This document shows, piece after piece, positions 29,020-39,762 of a stretch of 60,000 bases of DNA; position 1 is the first letter of the stretch, and every line of letters starts with the position of its first letter. Source of the DNA: Takakia lepidozioides (lineage: Eukaryota; Streptophyta; Takakiopsida; Takakiales; Takakiaceae). Below the pieces are notes generated by a model that worked only from the letters and a program-made list of their open reading frames with translations, did no database searches and was not told where the DNA came from. Location of the stretch: NCBI GenBank assembly GCA_030704615.1, contig CM060734.1:53028042-53088041 (forward strand). The letters are read 5' to 3'. Both the position numbers and the translations under genes were made by a program.

Positions 29020-32000
29020 ATGCAATTCTTCCTCTCGAATTGGCCTGGTCCTATAACAAGGGGTAAAATGTTCTTTGTGTGGGACGGGAATCACCGACTT
29101 CTCGCCTGGTGGGAGTACATCAAGCAGAACCATGCCAAGCACATTGGTTGGCATTACATGGTGGAGTGTGTCATCCTGAAGGTGAAGGCGGCAGACTCCT
29201 CCCTGCTCAAGAATGCCATGGCGGACCTCAACTCGTAAGATACTCATACCCTCCCTAGCACGTTCGAAATGCGGTGCCGCATTTCGGGTTCCATTCTGGT
29301 TTGTTTCCGTGCTTCCGTGTACTGAACTGGAGAGTGTGCCTTGCAGGGTCACTGAGAATGCGTACGTGCATACCCACATGGCACATATGCTGTACAGGGT
29401 GAGGAAAACTGGTCTCACTGATCCGCAGATGTTTGCGGAAATGCTGGAGCCCGAGCTCATTCAGAAAGCCGTTGCAAAAACAGACCGGACATGGTATCGT
29501 CTCACTATGGATGGAATGGTGGAGGTGATATACGAAGTAAGTCGTCCTCCAATTTCCCTCTGCTCATCCTTCCCCAATTTCCAGTAATCTTTCCACATGA
29601 ATCGAATGTAACGCTTCTGCATGTTTTTGTTGGCAGTCAAACATCAAGCTGGATTTGGCCCATGCCAAACGCTTCTTCATGGAAAGTGAGGGGCAGGTCA
29701 AAACGTTGCAGTCATTGACTGAGCACTTGAAGGAAGCCGGTATCAAGTCCAGAACCAAATACAAGTCAAAGCTTGTGAAGCTGGTGGCAATTGCAGATCC
29801 GGCACTTGGAAAGGACTTCATCCCCGAGATTGCAAAACACTATTCTCGGGCCATGCAGCCGACCATGCAATTGGAGAAACTGCATCACCTCTCAACGGCA
29901 TGTGTGGAGGCGAAAGAGAAGGTGAGGTTTCAATGCACTGAAGTTCCTTCCTAGCAATAGCCACTCTCTTCCAGCTCCTGACATTGGATCGGAAATGGCA
30001 GACACGGTGGCTGTCGATCTGGAATGCATCCGAGAGCATAAGGACAATGTGGTCTTTTCCACTGGAAGTTTCCGACCCTGCAGTGGATGTGTGGCTCAAC
30101 CGTATGACTTGGTGGTTCCAGGTAATTCAAGGTATTTCCCCAGATTTGCTTTTCTGACATGAATTCCCTGAACTGCTACGTGACAATGCATTTGGGAATC
30201 GCAGGTAATGTCGAATGCGAAGGAGCAAGTCGTAATGCACACAAATTCGTTCGGCTTGTACGTCAAATGGGATGGAACACAGACATTGGAAGACTACGTG
30301 ACACGTTTCAGATGTGCGTACAAGGACAACCTTTTCGCCAGAGAGCTACAGACAGCAAGAAGGAGCGTGGAGTTTACACATCAGGAGGGAGCGGGGAAAG
30401 CTGCAATGCGAATTGTTTACAGGTGAAGCACAGCTGCCCTTGTATGCGAAGCCTGGTTACGAGGTTTGTCTCGGAAATACGGCACCGCATTCGCATTTTA
30501 TGTTTTCGGTGGCACTCTGCGAGTAGGTTGGTCTCAACTTTTGCTCACGCATGCTGACTGCCTTGCAGGTATATGAAATACGTGCTCCTTCAGACAGGGG
30601 CCCTGGCTCAAGAGCCCCCGTTCTTCATGGCTTGGACCGTGGCGGGCCCAAGCTGTGTCTACACACCCGAGATGCAGAAACAATGGCATCCCGCGCATCT
30701 CGTTGGATGCCCGTGGTACCTGGACATGTCTGGCGGTATTGTTGACGAGTCTGAGAAAGATCTGCACGCCTTGGCAGAAGAGAAGAGAAAGGAAAGACGT
30801 GTCCCTGCTGGGCCAAAGTCGGCAAAGGAATCTGCTGCTCTGGAAGAATCCAGAAAGGCAGCTGAGATGGCACAAAAGACGGTGGATGCAGCTGTGCAGG
30901 CCCAACAGAAGGGGTCGAAGAAGAGGACTCGCCAGCAAGGAGCAGCTGTTGTGACACCCACCAAAACGAAGAAGCAGAAACAACCTGTTCAGGAAGAGGG
31001 TGAGGAAGAGGACTCCGATGGAGACTTTGCAACCAGCCCACCCCCCCAAACGCAAGCTGCCTCCCCTGTGCCCACCGTTGTCACGAGAGGCACGAGAACT
31101 AGCTCGGCAAAGAAGGCACTCTTCAACCCCCAGGGGGGCACCCTTTCGAGCCGGTGGAAATGAAGAGGCCAAAAGTGGCTCCCGAAACAGTGGTCCAGTG
31201 TGTAAATGAGAGTTTCTTGGCGGCTTTGGATGGACGGGCAGCCAAGTTGGCATACATGAAGACCATGGAGGGTCTGAAGGGCAGAGCACTGAAGAAGGCG
31301 ACTGCCGAAGAGCCTTCCGACACCCCAGGATTTCAGAATATGGTCTCGTTCTTTGAGAGGGTGTGTGCAGACAAGGATTGTAGGAGGGGCGGAAATGCCA
31401 CCGAGTGGTCTTGCGATATGATCATCTTAGATATTCCGGACGGAGAGCCTGTGGAAGGACTGCAAGCTTTGCCATCTTGGAACAGGTACTCGGAGGACTT
31501 TTGGAAGAAAGGATTCGAGCTTGCCCGCATGGTGTTGGACGACAGAGGCTGTGTGGTTGTCCTGGCGAGCAGAGGAAAAAACACTCAGACAGGAATTGCG
31601 AAGTGGACCCGCAAGAGCGCCGTCCCGATTCTGAAAAAGAAGTGGACGTGCATCAACACACTGGGCCTTTGGTCGGAAGGGAAGAAGGTGATTACGACAC
31701 TGGCACTCGTCCATTCATTTGCTTGGGTGTTTTCAAATGCGGTGCCGCATTCGGTTTCTAATCGTTTTCCCCCTGTGTATGCAGACGAAGCAGTTCGATG
31801 CATACTGCTTTATGAAGGAGAACTCCACCTTTGCTTTCCGGAAGGAGGGAGGAAAGGGTGACCCGAACTGCGGCCCACTCGATTACGACGTTCTGTTCAA
31901 CAACGTTCCCAAGGAACTTCTCCCTCATAGCCTCACTTCAACGGAACCCCTGCGGTACTCACGGACTCGGAGCCCTGCCTTCATTCAGACAATTATGGAA

Positions 32001-32869
32001 ACATGCACAGACGTGGAGGGCACAGTGCTCGACCTCATCTGTGGGACATGTATGCAGAATCTTGATCTATGCTGTTCTGCAAATTCTCGTTAGGATGTAG
32101 TTCGCAACATCTGAAGCGCCATGTGGTAATGTGTGGATGGCATTGTAACAGGTGCCTCAATGTGGGCTGGGCGGTTTTCCGACCGGCACCTCTTTGCCTA
32201 CGAGGAGGATTCATCCGTGTGGGGATCCCATCTGGAAGGGCTGCAACGGAATGTTAAGGCTCCCGACAGAGCGGAAGTCTCCTCGGATTCGTCGGAGTCC
32301 GAGGAAGACACAGTGGACATTGATGCGGAGGAGAACCCGGAATACGAGTGAGTGCAAACATTGTAAGTTTGCAAAGCCTTCTGGGTCATTTATGTCAAAC
32401 GAATTTCCCGACTGTGGTTCTCATTAGTCTCGTTGATGATTGTCATGTGCAGGATTGCAGGGTCCGGGTCGAAACATGTAGGGCCTACACTTCCTGCCAG
32501 GAAGAATGTCCCGTTCTTTGCGAGGGCCGACTTCATGACGAGCCCGGTGAGGGACTACTCCCTTCCTAGTTATGCAGCTAAACTCGCAAATACAGCGATT
32601 AGAAGAAGTGAGAATCCCAGTAAAGTAGAGCAGCTCAGACAGGTAGACGAGTACGAAAGTACATATGTGATTCAGCGGATGAGAGCGACGCAGACAGGGA
32701 GGAAGACGACCCAACGGAGGTGAGATGGACAGCTCCGCAAGGGGAAGATGGGATTTTCGAAAGCCTGGCCAACGAGCAGTCCGCTGGAGATGAGAAAGGC
32801 ACTGAGGGGGTGGAGGCGGAGCAAGACAGTCTAGAACAGGATGAGGATTCGGATGATTTTCAAGATTAA
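29020..32869 (+). CDS. ParB-like domain plus N4/N6 DNA methyltransferase-like domain, nine exons
   Basis: A phase-consistent GT-AG model gives exons 29020-29234, 29347-29536, 29637-29921, 29975-30121, 30205-30422, 30569-31687, 31785-32049, 32152-32347 and 32453-32869, about 1,015 codons. Exon 1 holds FFVWDGNHRLLAWWEYI, the D-G-N-H-R core of ParB/sulfiredoxin-like domains. Exons 2-5 are helical and unrecognised. Exon 6 has a charged nuclear-localisation-like part (TPTKTKKQKQ) and acidic runs, then CDMIILDIPDG and MVLDDRGCVVVLAS, matching the DPPY region of beta-class amino methyltransferases but with a changed motif. Exons 7-8 join as GTVLDLICGTCASMWAGRF, the SAM-binding motif I, placed after motif IV as in the beta class. 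The C-terminus is strongly acidic (DESDADREEDDPTEV). Two frame breaks remain: at the G run 31131-31137 and near 32660. ParB-methylase fusions are known mainly from prokaryotes and phages. The upstream start is uncertain. Confidence 0.72.
29265..29286. repeat. Palindrome in intron 1 of the ParB-methyltransferase gene
   Basis: CGAAATGCGG and CCGCATTTCG arms around a TG centre. Same core as the array at 33005-33760. Confidence 0.9.
30472..30493. repeat. Palindrome in intron 5 of the ParB-methyltransferase gene
   Basis: GGAAATACGG and CCGCATTCGC arms around CA; a diverged copy of the same core. Confidence 0.75.
31733..31754. repeat. Palindrome in intron 6 of the ParB-methyltransferase gene
   Basis: CAAATGCGG and CCGCATTCG arms around TG, about 45 bp from the donor site. 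Confidence 0.85.
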
Positions 32870-33004
32870 TAGAATTTTAATGAAGTCTCTGTAAATGTAA
32901 ATTCTCTTTCAGAGTATATAAAGGAAATTCTGCCAGACATTCGTGACCCCTCTCCAGTGTGCATTCCAGCCACACAATCGCTCAAACCACGACGCTCCCA
33001 AAAT

Positions 33005-33740
33005 CAGAAATGGGGCACCGCATTTCCAAAATTTTGGCAACTCTAAGAACCTCTTTTGGAAATGCGGCACTGCATTTCAAAAACAGGGGAGGGACTAAAT
33101 TTTCCATTTCAATGTTGGCATAGTAAAAAGTAATCGGCCGATTGGAAATGCGGTGCCGCATTTCCAAAATTTCCTTTGTCCACACGCCAGTTTTGGCCTC
33201 TCCCGCTCATTGCATGGATGCCACCACGCTTACAGAGGTCGAACAAGGAGGTCGAACAAGGAGGTCGAGATGGCGGAATTGAAAATGCGGTGCCGCATTT
33301 CCATATTGGGGATGGTCGTTGTTCGAACTGCAGGCCCATCAGCAAAAATTGGCACCGCATTCCATTGTAAAAAAAGTCGATGACGGACATGGAAATGCGG
33401 CGCCGCATTTCCAGAACGGACATCGCAATTTGTCCATTTGCAGACCCTCTCACGGAAATGCGGTAACGCATTCCATCGCGCTGGTCGGAAATGTCACACT
33501 TTTCGAAGTGTTGGACGGAAATGCGGCACCGCATTCCCTTGTCCAAAAGAAGTTTCCATTGCCAAGCTGGAAATGCGTCGCCGCATTTGCAATGCCAACC
33601 TCGTTGTCTGTCCAATTTATAGACCCGTGTTGGTATTTTGTGTACCTGGACGGAAATGATGCACCGCATTTCCTTGTCCCACATGGAAATGCGGTGCCGC
33701 ATTTCGATGCCGACATGGAAATGCGGTGCCGCATTTCCAT
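33005..33740. repeat. Cluster of about twelve ~22-bp palindromes
   Basis: Sites with arms GGAAATGCGG / CCGCATTTCC and a 2-bp centre (TG, CG or CA) lie at about 33009, 33058, 33144-33165, 33282, 33350, 33391-33412 (fully symmetric), 33455, 33521, 33569, 33651, 33684-33705 and 33717-33738. Spacing is irregular (32-138 bp) and the spacers are unrelated, so this is not a simple tandem repeat: selection or repeated targeting acts on the short site itself. It starts about 140 bp after the end of the ParB-methyltransferase gene. Confidence 0.92.
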
Positions 33741-33992
33741 GTCCGACATGGCGTTACTCTGGTATATTCTTGACACATGACTCACATACCGGTTACTCTG
33801 CTATATTCATCCGGACAGACACATTGTAGAAATGAGACATCAAATTGTAAACAATGGGCCAATTCCGACAGTTATTCAACAGAATGAAACAATCACACAG
33901 AAGTGAGGTACGATGGGTTTATTGATCGGACACGATGTCTCACATTTACCAACTGCAGACAGAACTAAGCCCTTCCTCCTTCTACATGGGCT
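33741..33992. other. Spacer
   Basis: No feature recognised; probably the 3' UTR of the minus-strand gene that follows. Confidence 0.4.
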
Positions 33993-34571
33993 TCACCAAG
34001 TCGACGGAACTTCGATACCCCTCAAAACAAGCTCATCACTGCTGCGGCACCTCGAGGTAAACTGCAATTCGGTCGTTCTGCTGCCCTTGCTGGAGCCGAC
34101 GACAATGTCATGTCCATCAATGATACCACCATCATACATTGACAAGGTCACTGTGGGCCTCATGTGCCCGTGCGATTCGTCTTCGCAACTCAGCCGAATG
34201 TCTCCATACACTGGAAGAGCGGAGTGATCTGCACGTATATAGTTTTCCCCGGTGCCGTCCTCCCTGGTCCACTGACAGCAGTTCCACCGCCAAAGCGAGG
34301 CCGTGCGTGATCTGTCCGGCATCCCTTTCCAGCTTGGTATATCGAGGTCAACAATTTTCAGGACCCACGGACCGCATTGACCCTCGCCCTCACCTCGCTC
34401 AAAGCGGTAATAGCCCTCCAGATACTCCATTGCGCGCAAAGACTCTTGCTTGATTCCAGCAGCGTCTGTGAAAACAGAGAGCCAGACAATGATGTCTCCT
34501 GATTCTGGTTTGAACATAGCATAATCGTGGCCATGATAAGGGCAGGCGGCTGGATTTCGGCGGCACGGCAT
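33993..34571 (-). CDS. Unknown-family gene (paralogue of 919-1463 and 35103-35666)
   Basis: 192 residues from the ATG at 34571 (MPCRRNPAACPYHGHDYA), chosen because both paralogues start at the same place; the frame is open upstream to an ATG at 34694. Blocks shared with the paralogues: SGDIIVWL, AMEYLEGYYRFERGEG, PWVLKIVDLDIPSW, RTASLWRWNCCQWTREDG, PVYGDIRLSCEDES, MYDGGIIDGHDIVV and DELVLRGIEVP. No signal peptide or transmembrane helix. The Cys and Trp pattern suggests a compact beta-rich fold, but I do not recognise it. It faces away from the paralogue at 35103 across 530 bp. Confidence 0.75.
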   Translation of the reverse strand: MPCRRNPAACPYHGHDYAMFKPESGDIIVWLSVFTDAAGIKQESLRAMEYLEGYYRFERGEGEGQCGPWVLKIVDLDIPSWKGMPDRSRTASLWRWNCCQWTREDGTGENYIRADHSALPVYGDIRLSCEDESHGHMRPTVTLSMYDGGIIDGHDIVVGSSKGSRTTELQFTSRCRSSDELVLRGIEVPSTW

Positions 34572-34849
34572 CCTTGAAAAAGAGTAGGGGAGTACGCTCA
34601 ATGACAGCAGCTCCCGGATGGAGGAGGAGCAGCGCGGTGGCTGGAAAAAGTTCAAGCTAACGCTGCAATTCCTCACAAACACTCCAGGGCACATTTAAAA
34701 TTCCCCCCTACAGGATCCTGGACCGATGAAGATTGGCTGCTTCATGAATGTAGCCGTTTCAGTTTCCTACCCTGCCATGCAAACTATGGGCACTCACTGC
34801 CAGGTGGGCCGATAGCCACTGGACACGACGAAGTCCATCCCCTCTTCGA

Positions 34850-34884
34850 TGTAAATGCGGCGCCGAATTTCCATCCGGGGGGAT
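34850..34884. repeat. Single palindromic unit between the divergent genes
   Basis: TAAATGCGGCGCCGAATTTCC followed by ATCCGGGGGGATGG. It combines the core of the 22-bp sites with the CCATCCGGGGG flank of the 96-bp arrays at the left end of the window, so the two repeat families are related. Confidence 0.85.
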
Positions 34885-35102
34885 GGACTTCGGTGGCAGA
34901 TCTCAAACTATAACTTCTTGATGAGAAAGATGTATGGGTTCATCCACCTCCGTCGGTGGGTACGTGGGACCCAGATGCTCCATTATTGGAGGCCGGACTG
35001 CTCTTCCGCTTCGCATCATTTCCAAAATCTAAGGGCTTCGTAGCTGTCCGCAAGGTCATTGTCATCTGCATCCAAGTCGTCCTCAGGTCCTCCTTTGCAA
35101 GG

Positions 35103-35666
35103 ATGCCGTGCTTCCGGAACCGGGACGACTGCCCATTTGGAGGCATCGATTATGCAATGTATTCGGCCACATCGGGAGACATTGTTATCTGGTACACAGA
35201 TTACACAGAAGATACTGGTTCGATTGTGGAAACATTGGTGGCTTTTGAGTATATCGTAGGCCACTACGCCTTCGAGCGGGGTGACGATCTTGGTCTGAGG
35301 AGTCCGTGGCTCCTGCGCATCCTCGATTCCGATTTTCCCAGCTACGACGGTCACCCATGCAGAAGAAGGCGCACTGCTATGCTGTTGCGGTGGAACTGCT
35401 GCCACTGGACGTGGGTGGACTCCATCGGAGAGACCTATTCTCCTCAAGGAGTGCGCTCCTCTTCTCCATTGTATGGGGACATTCGCATTGGTGTGGACGA
35501 CGAAAACGTGAAGATTTCCATATTCGATGGTGGTATGATTGAAGGGCAGGACATTGTGGTGAACATCACTAGGGGCGGTACAACGGCTGCAATTGACTTT
35601 ACATGGAGGAGCCCCATGACTCATGAGCTAGTTCTGAGAGCAGTCGAAGTCCCATTGACAACGTGA
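35103..35666 (+). CDS. Unknown-family gene (paralogue of 919-1463 and 33993-34571)
   Basis: 187 residues from the ATG at 35103 (MPCFRNRDDCPFGGIDYA) to TGA at 35664-35666, the only family member here that is intact with an unambiguous start. It has SGDIVIWYTDYTEDTG, FEYIVGHYAFERGDD, PWLLRILDSDFPSYDG, RRTAMLLRWNCCHWTWVD, PLYGDIRIGVDDE, IFDGGMIEGQDIVV and HELVLRAVEVP. Function unknown. It is divergent to the gene at 34571 and lies next to palindromes related to those around the first family member. Confidence 0.78.
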   Translation: MPCFRNRDDCPFGGIDYAMYSATSGDIVIWYTDYTEDTGSIVETLVAFEYIVGHYAFERGDDLGLRSPWLLRILDSDFPSYDGHPCRRRRTAMLLRWNCCHWTWVDSIGETYSPQGVRSSSPLYGDIRIGVDDENVKISIFDGGMIEGQDIVVNITRGGTTAAIDFTWRSPMTHELVLRAVEVPLTT

Positions 35667-36128
35667 CTTGTATTCAGTAGGCACAGGGCTCAAGATTTGA
35701 TGGCACAATCAGCACAGTAGACGTGCTTCAAATGCAATTCATGTGGATCAATAAAAACCTCATTGTGCCCTCTTTTTATTCTATTTTGTGTCCATCGTTC
35801 CCAGAATGCGTCATTGCTCATTTTGTTTGGGATTAGGAGTGTGGGTGGATTTTGCAAGTGGCTGGTAGGCTGAAATGGGCCCCCATTGTACAGAGCAGTA
35901 CCACCCTACCATTCGCGAAACATTGCCTTTCAATATATAATTCTAAATAACATTGCCGAACCTCCTTCATCGGGAGGTCCTTCTCCCCCTATGACCGTGG
36001 CACCCTAAACCCTATTCCCGCGGACACTCATTTCCGGAAAATAGTGCTGCTCATGTTTTTTTCCACACTTACGACTCTGCTCATGGCTCATGCCGCTCAT
36101 GGCTCATGGCTCATGAAATAGCAGCCCC
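35667..36128. other. Spacer up to the block boundary
   Basis: No gene. AATAAA occurs near 35749 as a possible polyadenylation signal for the upstream gene. Short GCTCATG repeats (36073-36116) lie directly before the truncated Gly/Pro-rich copy and may mark the junction. Confidence 0.5.
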
Positions 36129-36941
36129 CGAAGATTTGGACATGTCGGAGATTATCCCAATATCGGCGGCCTCGGTCCAGGATTTCCCAGTGATGGCCTT
36201 CCAGGATATCCCAGTGGTGGCTTCCCAGGATATCCCAGTGGCGGGGGAGGAAGTATTGGTCATTTCGGAGGTGATCCCGATTTGTTTCCCGGCGGCGGTA
36301 GTTGAGGATTTCCCAGTGGTGGCTTTCCAGGATATCCAAGTGTTGGCTTTCCAGGACATCCCATTGGTGGCTTTCCAGGATATCCCAGTGGTGACTTTCC
36401 AGGACATCCCAGTGTCGGAGGAGGAAGTATTGGACATTTCGGAGGTGATCCCAATTTGTTTCCCGGCGGCGGCAGTCCAGGATTTCCCAGTGGTGGCTTC
36501 CCAGGATATCCCAGTGGTGGCTTTCTAGGACATCCCATTGGTGGCTTTGGAGGATATCCCAGTGGTGGTTTTCCAGGATTTCCCGGTGTGCCTCCTCTAG
36601 AAGCTATGGCATCGGCAAGCGGGTATGGTAATATGAAGTACTTCGACGCTCAACATCCATTCCTAGGTCATCCTCCTCCGTTTGGAAGTTTTGGACATTT
36701 CGGAGGTTATCCCGATTTGTTCCCCGGCGGCGGCGGCGGTACGGGATTTCCCAATGGTGGCTTTCCAGGACATCCCAGTGGCGTAGGTTTGTTTCCCGGT
36801 GGCGGCGGTCTAGGATTTCCCATTGGTGGCTTTCCAAGATATCCCAGCGGTGGCGTTCCCGTTGTGCCTCCTCCACAAGCTGCGACATGTGCAAGTACTG
36901 GTTATGGTAATGAGGTTTATTGCGTTACTAATCATCCATAG
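36129..36941 (+). pseudogene. Secreted Gly/Pro-rich repeat protein, copy 3 (5' truncated)
   Basis: Homology to the intact copies starts at AGATTTGGACATG, so the promoter, signal peptide and acidic region are missing. An in-frame TGA (36303-36305, in GGTAGTTGAGG) replaces an Arg codon of copy 2. The rest of the repeat region and C-terminus stay open to TAG at 36939-36941. Confidence 0.85.
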
Positions 36942-38112
36942 TACCATTCTCCTCAGTTAGAAACTATGGCATGGGCAAGTGGTCATGGTTATCCAGGATT
37001 TCAATAGAAGGACTAGGATGGATTCCATATCAGACCCTTCAAGGCTGCAAGATTGCCTAGTCTACACAGAAGTGTAGCTAGTTGAAACATTCAAAGTTTT
37101 TTCGATCTTGTATGTCAGCCATTTCATTTGAATGAATCAAAAATGGTCATGGACTGAGTTTTCTTTCCCTACAGTCACTGTTGTATGCTTGTTGACGATG
37201 GTCATTGGTCTCGATCACTAGAAAGCAAGCGATATTAGAGCAGATTTGTAAAATAGATTTTCAAAATCCTTTTTTGTTTTCTTTGTTTTTTTCTAGCCAA
37301 AAAAGTGGCGACAATGATGTGGCGATGATGACATGGTGACCATGATGTGTCACTATGGCATCCTATTCCAGCCCTACACTAAAACTAGTATCCCACCTTT
37401 AGTCGTCACTAGAATAATACATATATCACAAGGCCCCCTGAGGGGAATAATATAGGCACAGGGGCTGGCCTTAGGGGGTGGGGATTTGACTGCGGGCCCT
37501 GCCAGGGGCATCTAGTCTTGAAGGATAGATCAGAGGGACAGGGGCTGCTGGTTGCTCTAGGCTGATTCAAGTCCCTGTAATAGATGTTCAACTGGCATTT
37601 GTCTGCCATCCCTACACTGCTTTGTACTAGGGGGGAATACGGACCGGGAATGTGGTTGAGAAGGGGGGATTTTTGTCTTTGGGATAAGTGATGGGAAGGC
37701 AGCCATCTAATGAGGGGAGCAAACCTCAAATACATTTTCCCATAATAGCTACTGCAGTCACATTTGTTCTTGGACATTGTACAATGGCAAAATGGGTTCT
37801 TTCCGATGTGGTTTCTTCCACGAAAATTTTGAAGATGATTTGCCAATCTTCTATGCTTCCTATGCAAATTTAATTTTGCATTGCCAACACTTATGCCAAG
37901 CCAGACTGATTTCCAGTCCAAAGATATCTGTGTCAGATGTAAAGTCTCTCCCACTCCCTCTTCCTTCAGTGTGGTCAGGAAAGCAAGTGAGGCCTAAATA
38001 GTCACTCAAACAGGGTCAGCAACCTGACACAAGGAACGCCTAATGCATAGATAACCTGGACAGTAGAGGCTGAAGAATGCAAACCTGGTGAAACCAAAAC
38101 GACCAACCTAAA
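36942..38112. repeat. 3' flank segment, direct copy of 17624-18790
   Basis: Nearly identical to the corresponding part of the first block, and in inverted form to 42715-43845. No gene recognised. Confidence 0.8.
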
Positions 38113-39574
38113 TCATTGTGCAAACAGACTTGACCTGTTCTCTACTGCAATTCTAGATTTCCGGATGTCATCATGGACCTGTTTCCCTTTTCCCAGAGCT
38201 CTGAGGCTGGCGCATGCATTGAGAATACAAGTGAATGTGACCCTGTCGGGCGTCACCCCATCCTGTTGCATTTTCTCATAGATCTTGAAAGCTTCCATAG
38301 CATCCCCATGCTGAGCATATCCTGCTACCAACGAACTCCACGAGACCACATCTCGTTTAGCCATACTGGCGAACACTTCACTTGACGCGCCTTCTTCATG
38401 CTGCCGCATTTTGCATACATGTCAATAAGGCTATTCTCCAAATTGATATAGGACGCAATCCCAACTTTCATGGTGTCAGCATGCACCTCTTTGCTCTTTT
38501 CCAGGGCTCCTAGGCTGGAACACGCATTGAGAACACAAACAAACGTGACTGTGTTGGCTCTCACCCCTGCTTGTTGCATTTGCCTGTACATCTGGAAAGC
38601 CTCCCTCCCAAACCCATGACGAGCATATCTTGCTATCAATGCACTTCAGGTGACCACATCTCGTGTAGCCATATTATCAAACACTTGCTGGGCATCTTTC
38701 ATGCTTTGCGCATTTTGCATACATGTCAACAAGTGTCAAGAGTATTCTCCAAATTTATATATGACATAATTCCAGCTTTGATGATGTCAGCATGGACCTA
38801 CTGGCCCTTCTACAAATCTCCTAAGCTAGCATATGCATTGAGAACACAATTGAATGTGACCCTGTTTGGCATCATCCCTTCCTGTTGCATTTGCTCCTAG
38901 ATCTTCAAAGCTTCCCTACCACACCCATGCTGAGCATATCCACGGCACTCCATGAAACCATATCTCGCTTATAGCCATATTATCAAACACTTGTTGCGCA
39001 TCCTTCATGACCCCACATTTGGCATACATGTCCACAAGGCTATTCTCCAGGTTTAAATATGACTTTATTCCATGTCTCCTAGGCTGGCACATGCTTTGAG
39101 ACCGCAGATGAAGGTGATCATGTCAGGGGTCACCCTTTCTCATTGCATTTGCTCATAGATTTTGAAGGCATCCTAGGCATGCTCATGCTTGGCATAGCCT
39201 GCCATCATCCCCCAGTCCATGTAAGCAAATCTCATTGTCAAACACTTGACGTGCATCCACCAAGCTACCGCAGTTGACATACATGTTGACAAGGGTATTG
39301 AGTAGATATACTATTGGCTTGCATCCACTTTGGATAATGTAGAAATGCACCTGCTTCCCTTGTGCTAGGTTTTCATGTTCATACATTCTTGCAAGAGAAC
39401 GACATATGTATTCCAGTACGCTCGAATGCCTTGTTGGCTTAAAATGTGCAGCACATCTTTCAGTCGTCCTGCCTTACATAGAATCCTAACATACTGACAA
39501 GTGCCAGAGAGGGAACTACCCCTGCCGCCAGTCTCTTGTCCCAAAAACATCTCCGCCTCATTCAACCCTGCCAT
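38113..39574 (-). pseudogene. PPR gene remnant (minus), duplicate of 18794-20248
   Basis: Same order of PPR units and mostly the same disruptions as its partner. In places it is more complete; for instance the unit LLNTLVNMYVNCGSLVDARQ is readable here but broken in the partner. E and DYW domains are absent. Confidence 0.85.
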
Positions 39575-39762
39575 TCTGCATGACTCAAAACTCTAAATCA
39601 AACCTTCAACCTCAAGTGCAACTTGTATTATACACCTAGATGCTTTTAAGAAATATGTACTGATGAGGGCCTTTGCGCATAATTACAGTTATAAAACTAG
39701 CCAGACATGGTCATTGAGCATAATCTGTACCAAGCACATCTACTCACGTTAAACCTGAATCG

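Noticed and set aside
36106-36528. Alternative-frame products such as the AFQDIPVV repeats in the Gly/Pro-rich genes
   Set aside because: Shadows of the GFPGYPSGG repeats in the +1 frame; no signal peptide or conserved start.
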